Below are positions 48,279 through 57,326 of a stretch of 64,000 bases of DNA, piece by piece. Numbering within the stretch: the stretch's first letter is position 1; each line of letters begins with the position of its first letter. The notes below the pieces were generated by a model. That model had not been told where the DNA came from, did not search any database, and saw only the letters and a list, made by a program, of their open reading frames with translations. Where the stretch lies: assembly GCA_029261555.1 (NCBI GenBank), contig JAJDBB010000014.1:31466-95465 (forward strand), in the 5' to 3' direction. A program made the position numbers and the translations under genes. The stretch is from Nitrospinaceae bacterium (GTDB lineage: Bacteria > Nitrospinota > Nitrospinia > Nitrospinales > JACRGP01).

Positions 48279-49052
48279 ATGAGCGCCCAACATGCAAACG
48301 CCGATCCCCTTGTTGAACTTGAAAATTATCTACGCTTTCTTAAAGATTCCGGTTACACGGAAATCCCGTTGGAAGAGGATTTTAACTCCCTTCTCTGCAA
48401 CAGGCCCATTACCCCCTCCCCTGTCGCACAACCGATTTCACCGCCCAATACGGAGGTTCGCATGAAAAAGGATCGCCACGACGGCGACGCCGCCGGACGC
48501 CTGCAAGCGGTTCGCGAAGAAATGGGGAATTGCACGCGATGCAAACTTTCCGAGGGACGGGCGAATATCGTTTTTGGATCGGGAAACCCCAACGCACGGC
48601 TCATGTTTGTAGGCGAGGGTCCCGGAGCGGACGAGGACGCGCAAGGCCTGCCCTTCGTCGGACGGGCCGGAAAAAAGCTCACCGAAATCATTGAAAAGGG
48701 CATTGGGCTGAATCGCGAAAAAGACGTTTATATTTGTAATATCGTTAAGTGTCGTCCGCCCGGAAACCGCGACCCGGAAAAAGACGAAATCGAGGCTTGC
48801 CAACCTTTCCTGCTAAAACAGATCGAAGCGATTCGGCCCAAAGTGATCGTTGCGTTGGGCCGCCCCGCCGCAAGCGTCCTGTTGGGTCGCAAGGTCGCCA
48901 TCACCAAGGAGCGCGGAACCTGGCACGATTTTCACGGCAGTAAATTGATCCTCACATTTCATCCTGCGTATTTGTTGCGGGCCTACACCCTGGAAAACCG
49001 ACAAGCTGTTTTTGAAGACATGAAACAGGCGCTCATGGAATTGAACCGATGA
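48279..49052 (+). CDS. Uracil-DNA glycosylase, type 4 [4Fe-4S]
   Basis: 257 residues from the ATG at 48279; an upstream TTG adds 12 hydrophobic residues without support. The N-terminal 65 residues are an unconserved linker. The catalytic domain has [10 protein letters not shown] (two cluster Cys), [20 protein letters not shown] (motif 1), [14 protein letters not shown] with another Cys, and the C-terminal [10 protein letters not shown]. It removes uracil from DNA. Its stop overlaps the moxR start by 4 bases, an unusual pairing of repair with a MoxR-DUF58 module. Confidence 0.9.
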   Translation: MSAQHANADPLVELENYLRFLKDSGYTEIPLEEDFNSLLCNRPITPSPVAQPISPPNTEVRMKKDRHDGDAAGRLQAVREEMGNCTRCKLSEGRANIVFGSGNPNARLMFVGEGPGADEDAQGLPFVGRAGKKLTEIIEKGIGLNREKDVYICNIVKCRPPGNRDPEKDEIEACQPFLLKQIEAIRPKVIVALGRPAASVLLGRKVAITKERGTWHDFHGSKLILTFHPAYLLRAYTLENRQAVFEDMKQALMELNR

Positions 49053-49993
49053 ACCAGGCCAAGGAAGCCCTCGATCGTTTACAAAAAAACATCGGGCAAG
49101 TTATAATTGGAAAACCGGAAACCATCCGCCTGTCCGTCATTACCCTGCTCGCCAAAGGGCATCTGTTGATCGAAGACGTGCCCGGCGTGGGCAAGACTTC
49201 CATGGCGCACGCGCTGGCGCAATCCCTGGACCTTGACTTCCGGCGTATTCAGTTCACCAACGACATTCTGCCTTCGGACGTCACGGGAGTTTCCATATTT
49301 AATCAGAAAGAAGCGCGGTTCGAGTTCAAGCCCGGTCCCATTTTTGCCAACATTGTTTTAACGGACGAGATCAACCGTTCCACGCCGCGCACGCAAAGCG
49401 CCCTTCTGGAGGCGATGAACGAACGGCAAGTCACCGTGGACAACGCCACCTACCACCTTGAAGACCCGTTCATGGTGATCGCCACGCAAAATCCAATCGA
49501 AAGCCACGGAGCCTACCCGCTCCCGGAATCGCAACTGGACCGGTTCATGATGTACGTTTCCATGGGCTATCCCACGCTGGAAGATGAAAAACGTTTATTG
49601 ACCACCCACACGGTAGGCAACCGGATCGATCAAATTTCCCCGGTGATGGACAAAGGGCAAGTGATTGACTTGCAAAAACAGGTGGACGGGGTTCGGATGG
49701 AACCGATCATGGTGGATTATATTTTGAGCATCGTTTCCGCTTCCAGAAATTCCAAACACCTGTCGCTTGGAGTGAGTCCGCGCGGCGGACTCATTTTCCA
49801 GCACGCGGCGCGCGCCTGCGCCCTAGTCGACGGCAGGGATTTTGTTCTCCCGGACGACATAAAAGAAATGTCCGGTCCCGTTCTTTCCCACCGGGTGATT
49901 CCCGAAACGCGGCAAAGCGGAACCCAACGGCGTTTCGGCGACGCCGCGGCCATTGTCAACGACATTGTTGAAAGCCTGGAAATCCCCGTCTGA
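49049..49993 (+). CDS. MoxR-family AAA+ ATPase
   Basis: 314 residues. Walker A EDVPGVGKTSMAHALAQSL, Walker B IVLTDEINRSTPRTQSALLE, sensor 1 MVIATQNPIESHGAYPLPE and the C-terminal lid SPRGGLIFQHAARACAL match MoxR. MoxR ATPases act as chaperones that help mature proteins with VWA/MIDAS domains or load metal cofactors. It is followed after 21 bases by a DUF58 gene, the standard pairing, but no VWA or transglutaminase gene follows. Confidence 0.94.
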   Translation: MNQAKEALDRLQKNIGQVIIGKPETIRLSVITLLAKGHLLIEDVPGVGKTSMAHALAQSLDLDFRRIQFTNDILPSDVTGVSIFNQKEARFEFKPGPIFANIVLTDEINRSTPRTQSALLEAMNERQVTVDNATYHLEDPFMVIATQNPIESHGAYPLPESQLDRFMMYVSMGYPTLEDEKRLLTTHTVGNRIDQISPVMDKGQVIDLQKQVDGVRMEPIMVDYILSIVSASRNSKHLSLGVSPRGGLIFQHAARACALVDGRDFVLPDDIKEMSGPVLSHRVIPETRQSGTQRRFGDAAAIVNDIVESLEIPV

Positions 49994-50014
49994 CCAACGT
50001 CCGGAGGGGTCGTC

Positions 50015-51022
50015 TTGATAAACAAACTCAATTACAAACCCATCTTCACCTTCGCCTATTACAATAGGACTTTGGCGCTGACACGCGAGGGGGCGGGATT
50101 TATTATTCTGGTTTTCGGCGTCGGACTTGGAGCGATCAACACCGGAAACAATCTGCTGTATCTCATCCTCGCCATGTGTTGCAGTTTCATCGCCGTATCG
50201 GGAACGCTCTCGGAGCTAACTCTAAAACAAATTCAAGCGAGCGGCCAAATCAGCAAGACCCTGTATTATGAAGAGACTTATCCATTACGCCTAAAAATTA
50301 CCAACGGAAAAAAACGCGCGCCGTCTTTTTCCCTCAACTTTTCGCTGCCGGAATCCATCGACCATCGCTACTCCGCCGACAGTAAGGCCTACCAGTTTCA
50401 CCTGCCTGCGGGAAAAACCGCCGAGAAAAACCTTTTACTAAAGGGAATACGGCGCGGCCCGATGGACGTAGACTCCTGCAGGATAACCACCAGTTTCCCC
50501 TTCGGATTTTTTGTCAAAACCAGGGACGTACCGATGCAAATCCATTGCGTCGTGTTGCCAAAAATTGAAGACGTCGAACTCCCCACGGCTACCGGAGATT
50601 CCATCGAAGGCGAACAAAACGTCCAGACCAGCGGCGACGAACTGTTCTCCATTCGGGAATTCAATCCCGGCGACCCGGTAAAATCTATCCACTGGAAATC
50701 CACCGCAAAAACGGGGACGCTGAGGGTCAAAGAATTTTTAAACGGCGGCAAGCGCAGTTACAATATTTTTCTCAACCTGCACGACGGCGTCAGCGGTCAA
50801 AAAACGTCGCAGGAAATAATTGAAAAACGTATTTCGGAAGCCGCCTCGCTGATTTTTCATTTGATAAAACGCGGCGACGAGGCGGCATTGAAGACGTCCG
50901 ATTATGAATCCGCCAGCGACAATTCCCAGGCGCATCTTGAGGAGTTGCTCCGACGCCTTGCATTGATTGGATATGAAAAGTCTCCCATTCCCGCCAGCGC
51001 GACGCTGGACCCAGTATTGTGA
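50015..51022 (+). CDS. DUF58-domain membrane protein
   Basis: 335 residues. Two adjacent TM helices (about residues 25-65: FIILVFGVGLGAINTGNNLL, YLILAMCCSFIAVSG) precede a beta-rich region and the DUF58 core with GDELFSIREFNPGDPVKSIHWKSTAKTG in pieces (FNPGDPVKSIHWKSTAKTG). DUF58 has a degenerate VWA fold and is the usual partner of MoxR. The start is TTG at 50015 with GGAGGGG 9 bases upstream. Its stop overlaps the next gene (GTGA). Confidence 0.87.
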   Translation: MINKLNYKPIFTFAYYNRTLALTREGAGFIILVFGVGLGAINTGNNLLYLILAMCCSFIAVSGTLSELTLKQIQASGQISKTLYYEETYPLRLKITNGKKRAPSFSLNFSLPESIDHRYSADSKAYQFHLPAGKTAEKNLLLKGIRRGPMDVDSCRITTSFPFGFFVKTRDVPMQIHCVVLPKIEDVELPTATGDSIEGEQNVQTSGDELFSIREFNPGDPVKSIHWKSTAKTGTLRVKEFLNGGKRSYNIFLNLHDGVSGQKTSQEIIEKRISEAASLIFHLIKRGDEAALKTSDYESASDNSQAHLEELLRRLALIGYEKSPIPASATLDPVL

Positions 51023-51570
51023 CCGGTCGGCGGACTCTAGTCGGCGTATTGGGATCTGGATCCAATGCGTTCCCGCAACTGAGCTTCCCATTGGGGGAGT
51101 GGCTTGCGGCGCAAGGTTACGATCTCATAAACGGCGGAGGCGGCGGGGTGATGGAGGAAACCGCCCGAGGCTTTGCTTCCGTGGTCGACCGCGCCGGAGT
51201 CGTTCTCGGAATTCTCCCTGCGCAAAACCCCTGCGACGACCCAGCGCAAAGGCGGGACTACCGTGCGCCGTCAAATTATCCCAACCCCTACGTAGATTAT
51301 TGCATTCGCACCCACTTGCACTTGTCCGGCGAGCGCGGTATGGAGCCGGCAAGCCGCAACCATATCATCGTCCTCACAGCGGATATTTTGATCGCCCTTC
51401 CCGGAGGAGCCGGAACGCGAGCAGAAATAAACCTGGCGCGGGATTATGATAAACCTCTGGGAATTCTCAACGGTGACGGGACGTGGGACGAGTTTTCATC
51501 GTCCAATGCCGTGATGGCAAATTCTTTGGAGGATGTTTTTGAGTTCGTGCAGACTCGGGCAGAAAACTAA
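51019..51570 (+). CDS. LOG/TIGR00725-type Rossmann protein
   Basis: 183 residues starting at a GTG that overlaps the DUF58 stop. The glycine-rich loop NGGGGGVMEETARGF near residue 38 and the LPGGAGTRAEINLA motif near 133 match the TIGR00725/LOG superfamily (molybdenum-cofactor-carrier-like or nucleotide-phosphoribohydrolase-like). TIGR00725 proteins have no confirmed substrate. Cofactor delivery would fit a MoxR chaperone module and an organism rich in molybdoenzymes, but this is inference. Confidence 0.8.
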   Translation: MTGRRTLVGVLGSGSNAFPQLSFPLGEWLAAQGYDLINGGGGGVMEETARGFASVVDRAGVVLGILPAQNPCDDPAQRRDYRAPSNYPNPYVDYCIRTHLHLSGERGMEPASRNHIIVLTADILIALPGGAGTRAEINLARDYDKPLGILNGDGTWDEFSSSNAVMANSLEDVFEFVQTRAEN

Positions 51571-51579
51571 CCGGAGCCG

Positions 51580-52365
51580 CTACCGTTTCAAAATACTCTG
51601 CGAAAAATATTTGGCGGGAATTTCAGCGTCGAATTTAATTGAATCGTATTCGTAGGTCGTCTTTGTATTGCTCTTCAACAGGTCGCGGAAGATCATTTTC
51701 TTGGGGAACAACCGGTCGCCGGTTTGCCGGTAGCCCTTGAAACGTACGTTTTTTAACAATTTACCGCTTTTCGCATACATCTCCTCCATCAACACAATTT
51801 TCTTTTCAGGATCGATCCAAAGTTTTCGAGTTTGATAGGTCGTAGTTTTATCGTTGGCGATCAACAACAACACCACGCAGGGCGTTCCCTCGAAATCCTC
51901 GAATTTTTCAATAGCTGATTTATAGTTCCGGCTCAGCATTTTATCTTCCATCATATCCTCGTAGGACAAATCGCTCCCCATCATGGATTGCCTCAGCATG
52001 TGACCGGCGATCAGGATTTTCCGGTCGGTCCGGGGAGTGTACATCCAGAGTTTGGAACGGGCTTTAAGCATTTTGACGCCGCGCTCCCTCGGCGGGTTGA
52101 GATAAACGCTGTAGGAACGCTCCACGCCCTCCATCCAGGTTTGCATCTGCAAAACTCTTTCCCGTCGGCCATTGTCGACAATCAGGCGGCCCTCGATAAT
52201 TTTTGTCTGCGACCACAAATTATCGTCCACCCGCCGCAACAACTCATCGGGGTCCATGTCCTGCGCATTAACGGCCTGACCGAAGGCTCCTAATAGAACC
52301 AGGCATAATATAACGAAGAAACCTTTAGCTCCCCGGTTCGCTAATTGAAATTTTAGAATTTTCAT
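51580..52365 (-). CDS. Periplasmic lipoprotein-sorting-like protein (COG2834, LolA-type fold)
   Basis: 261 residues with a signal peptide (hydrophobic 15-31, ending AVNAQ). The core reads VDDNLWSQTKIIEGRLIV and KARSKLWMYTPRTDRKILI, typical of COG2834 proteins with the half-barrel LolA/LppX fold that carries lipids or lipid-modified cargo across the periplasm. It lies 8 bases downstream of two FtsX-type permeases. It is a variant of LolA used with dedicated ABC exporters; E. coli LolA is about 200 residues and has a different start. Confidence 0.84.
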   Translation of the reverse strand: MKILKFQLANRGAKGFFVILCLVLLGAFGQAVNAQDMDPDELLRRVDDNLWSQTKIIEGRLIVDNGRRERVLQMQTWMEGVERSYSVYLNPPRERGVKMLKARSKLWMYTPRTDRKILIAGHMLRQSMMGSDLSYEDMMEDKMLSRNYKSAIEKFEDFEGTPCVVLLLIANDKTTTYQTRKLWIDPEKKIVLMEEMYAKSGKLLKNVRFKGYRQTGDRLFPKKMIFRDLLKSNTKTTYEYDSIKFDAEIPAKYFSQSILKR

Positions 52366-52373
52366 GTAGTTCC

Positions 52374-53672
52374 CTACGCTTCCAGTTCACGAAATAATTC
52401 GGCGGTCGATCTTTTATAGATAGCGGCTCCCGCAGCGAGGGTTCCCAAAACCGAAGCGGCAAGGCCTGGAACGATCCCATAAAGAAAACCGGACGGCGTG
52501 AGGCGTCCTCGCATGACGTCGCTGAACATCATTCCCGTCTGAACAAAAGCGTCGCCCATGTTCACGCCCACCTCTTGCAGGTAATAAACGAAAGCCCCTC
52601 CCAATAAAGAACCCGCCAGGCAACCCAACGCGGCAATGATCAGGGATTCAATCATTAGGCTTCGCAATAATTGTCCATGCGTTTCGCCCAGGGCCAGCCG
52701 AAGCCCGATTTCTCCATAACGATGAATGCCGTTCAACAACCCAGCGTTCCACAAAACCAGAGACATGATGAACGTAAATATGACAACGAGAACCTTTCGC
52801 ACCATTAAAAAGGTTCGGAAAATCTGATCCATATTTCTTTGATCCAACACCGACAATAAAATCGGGAAATCGTCTTCAACCCAATCGCCGGGCGGCGTTT
52901 GCATCCACTTCGTCAGCTTCGATTGCAGATCGCTTTTAATTTTATCGTAGTCGAAAATGGGAACTTTTGGCGGGAGGAAACCCAGCCAGTCCGTTACCAT
53001 GTCTTCCATATAGAACGTGGTTTGCGCGTCTCCAAGATCAACCAGGGCCATTTTTTTGTCCATGGCCGCAACGCCAAATTTCACAAACCCCACCACCCGG
53101 TAATTGTCCGCCGCAAACCCGCCGTCGAAGGATTGACCCAGCAGGGTTACCGTTCCGTCAATTTCCAAGTCCAGGGATTCCGCCAACAGATAGCCCGCCA
53201 ACATTTCGTGGGAACGTTCAGGCAGGCGACCGTTGACCAGAGATGATTCCAGGCCGAGCCGATTTATTTCTGAACTGTTACCCGGTAAAACATCCAAGCC
53301 CATTCCGGTAACCGGAGTCTGGCTTCGAGTTTCACCATTTTCATCGGGGACGTCCATAAGAGCCGCCCAACGAATTCGCGGGGTCCATTGGATTTTAGAA
53401 TCAGAATTTTGCGTCAACCAGTTTTTAGTTTCCTTCTCTGCGGCCAATGCGCGGTCGAGAGGATTTAAATGTTCCTCCTCGTAGAAGGGTTTGTTAACCA
53501 GCCGCAGATGTCCCGTGTCCAGCTTAGCGGTCATGTCCACCATGCCCATAAAAATGCCTTCGATGAATCCGAGAAGAGTGATCATCAACGTCACCCCTAC
53601 CGTGGTCACCAGCCAGGGAAACAGGAGTCGGGTTCGGTCGCGCGCAACCCCGAGAATCAGCCAACGTATCAT
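52374..53672 (-). CDS. ABC transporter permease, FtsX/LolC-E-like (first of two)
   Basis: 432 residues with the four-TM MacB/LolE arrangement: TM1 at residues 17-40 (FPWLVTTVGVTLMITLLGF), a long periplasmic domain to about 285, then three helices including VLVVIFTFIMSLVLWNAGLL and the tail SVLGTLAAGAAIYKRSTAEL. ALGETHGQLLRSLMIESLII is the coupling segment that meets the ATPase. Its start overlaps the stop of the second permease (ATGA). It forms a heterodimer with the 53669 product, by analogy with LolC/LolE. Confidence 0.88.
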   Translation of the reverse strand: MIRWLILGVARDRTRLLFPWLVTTVGVTLMITLLGFIEGIFMGMVDMTAKLDTGHLRLVNKPFYEEEHLNPLDRALAAEKETKNWLTQNSDSKIQWTPRIRWAALMDVPDENGETRSQTPVTGMGLDVLPGNSSEINRLGLESSLVNGRLPERSHEMLAGYLLAESLDLEIDGTVTLLGQSFDGGFAADNYRVVGFVKFGVAAMDKKMALVDLGDAQTTFYMEDMVTDWLGFLPPKVPIFDYDKIKSDLQSKLTKWMQTPPGDWVEDDFPILLSVLDQRNMDQIFRTFLMVRKVLVVIFTFIMSLVLWNAGLLNGIHRYGEIGLRLALGETHGQLLRSLMIESLIIAALGCLAGSLLGGAFVYYLQEVGVNMGDAFVQTGMMFSDVMRGRLTPSGFLYGIVPGLAASVLGTLAAGAAIYKRSTAELFRELEA

Positions 53673-54838
53673 CGAATGGCCTTTCCACGCAAAGCCAGGG
53701 CGGGATCGAGGCGGGATATTTTTCTAACAGGAAGCCAAGCGACAAAAACCATGATCCCCACTATAACGCCAAGCGAGGCCACGACTTCCCCGGGCCGGAC
53801 GTCCAGGCGGATGCTCTCATAAACAGGGATGGTGGATTCCTTGAGGTGGGAGATATCCAACCCAGTCCGCTGAAACCACATGAACAGGGGGACGCCGATG
53901 ACTAGCGCGACAAGAACCGCGCCAAGAGAGGACAGGCCTCCTTCCAGCACAAAAAGCTTTTCGACCTTTTTGGAGTTCATTCCAAGCGCCATCAGAGTTC
54001 CAATCTCTTTTTGCCTTTTAAAAACGTTCAGTATCTGGGTATTGAATACGCTGGTTCCCGCCAGAAACATCAGGATGCACCACAAGATGAAGGCATTCAT
54101 GCGGTCGTGTTTCAGAAGGGTCAGCAAGTCGACCATGAGGTCATCCACGCTCCGAAATTCCATTTCCACAACCGGCCCGATAGTATCGCGCACAGCCACC
54201 CAACTAACTTCCTCCGGCCTGGACGTGATTTGCCTTAAATGGTCCAGCCGCATCCAGACAATCCCCTCGTCGATTCTTGGATTGAGAAAATCAGCCACGT
54301 CGACCACTTCGACGTCCAGGGCGTCGACGGCGCCAAACCGGTCTCGCCACTTTAAAACGACGGCGTCGCCTTTTTTAAGTTTCGCTTTGCGAGCCATTTT
54401 TAATCCAATGACGACGGGAATGGAGTCGGAGACTTTTGACGGCTTTGATTTCAAGCCTAGTAGCGGCAGTTTCAGAAGCTCCTGGTCGATTTCGACGCCG
54501 CGCAATTGGACGGGATAAAGTCGGTTGTTTGGGAATATTTGTCCTTGCAAGACAAGAACCTCTGCCTTGTCCAATGGAGGTAGGCCTTTCAAGGAAGCGG
54601 GCGCGATTTGGGTCGAGTCTTCCCACTGTGTGGGATCCAACAGGTCGAAACCGGGCGACACATAATGCCCGCCAGCCGCATCGGTATCCACCATATTGCG
54701 GGTTCCCTGTTTCTGGAATCCGTTGAGCAGGGAAAGATTAAACACAACGGCTATCATAGTGACCGCAGTGATCAATACATTTAAAAATGCGCGCAAACCT
54801 TGGCGGAAAAAGTTTTTAAGGGCAACCTGAAAAATCAA
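53669..54838 (-). CDS. ABC transporter permease, FtsX/LolC-E-like (second of two)
   Basis: 389 residues with the same four-TM plan: TM1 FLNVLITAVTMIAVVFNLSL near residue 18, a periplasmic domain (about 45-250), then helices at AFILWCILMFLAGTSVFNTQ and near 300 and 360. The coupling phrase FKRQKEIGTLMALGMNSKKVE near 280 is typical of the LolE/MacB family. The first permease is only distantly similar in the periplasmic domain, which suggests the two subunits have different roles. The CBS gene lies 73 bases upstream. Confidence 0.88.
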   Translation of the reverse strand: MIFQVALKNFFRQGLRAFLNVLITAVTMIAVVFNLSLLNGFQKQGTRNMVDTDAAGGHYVSPGFDLLDPTQWEDSTQIAPASLKGLPPLDKAEVLVLQGQIFPNNRLYPVQLRGVEIDQELLKLPLLGLKSKPSKVSDSIPVVIGLKMARKAKLKKGDAVVLKWRDRFGAVDALDVEVVDVADFLNPRIDEGIVWMRLDHLRQITSRPEEVSWVAVRDTIGPVVEMEFRSVDDLMVDLLTLLKHDRMNAFILWCILMFLAGTSVFNTQILNVFKRQKEIGTLMALGMNSKKVEKLFVLEGGLSSLGAVLVALVIGVPLFMWFQRTGLDISHLKESTIPVYESIRLDVRPGEVVASLGVIVGIMVFVAWLPVRKISRLDPALALRGKAIR

Positions 54839-54911
54839 GGGTAGGATCCCAATGAGGGTAAAGACGGGCGGGGAACTGACTCCCCGTCCGTCTTTGGGTA
54901 ATCAATTTTAT

Positions 54912-55304
54912 TCACTCGGAGGTGCGAAAAGACTTCACGAAAAAGGCAACCAAATCCTTGATCGACAACATGCCGACAATTTTGTCTTCTTCCGTGACAG
55001 CCAGGTGTCGAATTTTATTTTTCCGCATGAACTCGTTGGCTTCCTCAATCGGTAAATAACGATCCATGCTTTTAACAGGAGAGGTCATTAAATCCGTCAC
55101 CACCATCTCCTCGGGACTCTTCCCAACGGCGACGCATTTTCGGGTGATATCGGTTTCAGTGAGGATGCCGACAAAATCATCCAGGCTCTTCACCAAAAGG
55201 GACCCGACATTTTGGGCCTGCATGTATTGTGCGGCCTCCTGGACGGTAGACTCGGACTCAACATACATAGGGGGAGCGCTCATATAATCGCCGACGTCTT
55301 CCAT
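54912..55304 (-). CDS. CBS-pair protein within an ABC exporter operon
   Basis: 130 residues forming two CBS domains (YMSAPPMYVESESTVQEAAQ at the N-terminus; VTDLMTSPVKSMDRYLPIEE in the second, ending KIVGMLSIKDLVAFFVKSF). An ATTTAAGGAGGAG-type Shine-Dalgarno sequence stands before the ATG. It lies between the ATPase (109 bases upstream) and the permeases (73 bases downstream), all on the same strand. CBS domains regulate a few ABC importers, for example OpuA, but as part of the ATPase; a separate CBS subunit in an exporter operon is unusual. Confidence 0.86.
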   Translation of the reverse strand: MEDVGDYMSAPPMYVESESTVQEAAQYMQAQNVGSLLVKSLDDFVGILTETDITRKCVAVGKSPEEMVVTDLMTSPVKSMDRYLPIEEANEFMRKNKIRHLAVTEEDKIVGMLSIKDLVAFFVKSFRTSE

Positions 55305-55412
55305 TTTTCTCCTCCTTAAATGAAGTTAAGAACAATTTCCAACTCGGTTCTATTATATATTCTGGCGGGTGCAAAGGAACCAATAATTGAACTACGCGAC
55401 TATTTATGGAAA

Positions 55413-56093
55413 TTATTCTTTTTCCCTGTCCCACACAATGCGACCGTCCTCCAGGCGAACTTCCCGTTTAAGATAACGCGTGACCTTTTCATCGTGAGTG
55501 GAAAAAATAAAAGCGGCTCCGTATTTTCTATTCAAGTCCAGCATCAGCTCAAGAATGTTGTAGGAATTTTCAGCGTCCAGGTTTGCGGTCGGTTCGTCCG
55601 CTAATATTAACTTGGGGCGCTTGACCAAAGCCCTGGCAATAGCGGCTCGTTGGCACTGCCCGCCGGATAGCTCATGCGGCTTCTTATGGGCTTCCGGTCC
55701 CAACCCTACTTGTTCAACCAGGCCCATGATCTTGTCGCGAACCTCCAATTCCTTTTCGCCGTTTAAAAGCAGGGGAAATAAAACATTTTCATAAACAGAG
55801 TAAACCGGCAGTAAATTGTGGGATTGGAACACAAATCCAAAATATTTTCTGCGCAGGAAAGAAAGTTCGTCGCGCGACTTATCGGAAAAATTGATTCCAT
55901 CCAGAATAATGTCCCCAGACGTTGGCCTGTCCAATCCGCCGATCAGGTTCAACAGAGTGGTTTTTCCCGATCCCGACGGTCCGACGAAAGCCATGAACTC
56001 GCCGGTCTCGACTTTAAGGCTCACGTCCCGCAGAGCGAGAAATTCCTGGTCGCCCGCATGATATATTTTTCCTATGTTTTTAAGTTCCAGCAT
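55413..56093 (-). CDS. LolD/MacB-type ABC ATPase
   Basis: 226 residues from the ATG at 56093; a TTG three codons earlier is possible. Walker A GPSGSGKTTLLNLIGGLDRP, signature LSGGQCQRAAIARALVKRP, Walker B LILADEPTANLDAENS and the H-loop FSTHDEKVTRYLKRE are all present. It matches the MacB/LolD group that powers FtsX-type permeases. It provides energy for the 52374/53669 permeases. It starts 13 bases after the outer-membrane barrel gene ends. Confidence 0.92.
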   Translation of the reverse strand: MLELKNIGKIYHAGDQEFLALRDVSLKVETGEFMAFVGPSGSGKTTLLNLIGGLDRPTSGDIILDGINFSDKSRDELSFLRRKYFGFVFQSHNLLPVYSVYENVLFPLLLNGEKELEVRDKIMGLVEQVGLGPEAHKKPHELSGGQCQRAAIARALVKRPKLILADEPTANLDAENSYNILELMLDLNRKYGAAFIFSTHDEKVTRYLKREVRLEDGRIVWDREKE

Positions 56094-56106
56094 GGCGACC
56101 AACGCT

Positions 56107-57228
56107 CTAAATATAATAGATCAGGGTGAATCCCACAGAGGATTCAGTTCCATTAAAAACCGGTCCCTTGCGGAACAGGCGGCCTGGCGAGTCACTCCCA
56201 TTAACGTTCCCGCCCCATTTGCCGTTCAAGTAGAGGTAGGTTTGTTTCATCAGGTAGTATTCAATTTGCGGCGCAAATTGAAAGCCGCCGTCGCGTAGAT
56301 CAAAAAACCCAAACAACCTCCAAACGAAGTCCACGCCTACGGGTTGATCCATCATGACTCCGACCTGATGAAGAGTTGTATCGTCGAAAGGAATCAATGG
56401 GTCTGGATTGTTTTTAACGGAAAGAAAATATTCTGCCAATACATGCAAGCCCTCTCCAACGTTCAAAGTGTAATCGGCGCCCCAAACTGAATCGAAGCGA
56501 AGATTCTCTTCAAAGCGTTCCGCGCCGACGTCTAAGCGGGCTTCATGCCAATAGCCAACGCCGTATTCCCCCTTTAAATGGTAGCCTAATTGAAAAAGTT
56601 CGCGGTCAAACTGAGATAAAAACTCCAGATCCGTTGCGGGGTGGTATTGAAAAACAAAACCTGTTTCGAGGCCGGCCAATTGCGACTCGATCCTTCCTCC
56701 AGCAATGACACGGCTGTCCTTATCGGCAGAAACCAACCAACTATCGACAAACGTATCGGCGCTCAGAAAAATCGTCGTTCGGAGACCGTCAACTCCGCGA
56801 GTAAACGGAACCACACCGGAAATATTGCGGTTGTCGAAAAACCCCAGAGGTCGGAACAACGACCCCGCTCCAAATAGAATGGCTTGTCGTCCGCCCCGGA
56901 TTTTAACCGTTTCATTTTCCAGCCTCAACCAGCCCCGGAAAAATTCCGACTCAAAGTCGTTGTTAAAACCCGCCTGCTCCCTGGGTCCTCCCGTGATGCG
57001 ATTGTCGCCTTTTAACTCATAATCCAGGCTCCATTCATTTTTGCGAAATACGTTGCCCACGACGCCTAGGCGTAATTCCAAGTCCCTGTCGACGTCGTCA
57101 AAACCGCTGGGAGAGTCAAAAACATATTGCGCGCCGCCACGCGCCCAACCTTCAAAGGAATAATCGAAAGCGCTGGACGCCGACGGAAAGGCCACTCCGA
57201 CAAAAAAAATAAAAAAGAGAATTCTCAT
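56107..57228 (-). CDS. Outer-membrane beta-barrel protein of the exporter cassette
   Basis: 373 residues from the ATG at 57228, chosen because it gives a clean signal peptide (MRILFFIFFVGVAFPSASSA); an ATG 38 codons earlier adds unlike sequence and overlaps the upstream gene, though neither start has a strong Shine-Dalgarno. The mature protein alternates polar/aromatic residues every second position (YSFEGWARGGAQYVFDS, LRGGR-type turns such as VKIRGGRQAILFGAGSLF) and ends with the aromatic terminal strand VGFTLIYYI, a BAM recognition signal. It resembles DUF1302- or alginate-export-like barrels of about 16 strands. It may pass cargo to or through the outer membrane. Confidence 0.8.
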   Translation of the reverse strand: MRILFFIFFVGVAFPSASSAFDYSFEGWARGGAQYVFDSPSGFDDVDRDLELRLGVVGNVFRKNEWSLDYELKGDNRITGGPREQAGFNNDFESEFFRGWLRLENETVKIRGGRQAILFGAGSLFRPLGFFDNRNISGVVPFTRGVDGLRTTIFLSADTFVDSWLVSADKDSRVIAGGRIESQLAGLETGFVFQYHPATDLEFLSQFDRELFQLGYHLKGEYGVGYWHEARLDVGAERFEENLRFDSVWGADYTLNVGEGLHVLAEYFLSVKNNPDPLIPFDDTTLHQVGVMMDQPVGVDFVWRLFGFFDLRDGGFQFAPQIEYYLMKQTYLYLNGKWGGNVNGSDSPGRLFRKGPVFNGTESSVGFTLIYYI

Positions 57229-57326
57229 CTTATGGGGGAGTTTTTTGTCGCGCGAAAAAAAGAAAAAGTTTACAAACCGTTTCGCGACTGGAGAGAATTT
57301 TAACTTCGAGGTTTTTAGAAAAAGGC

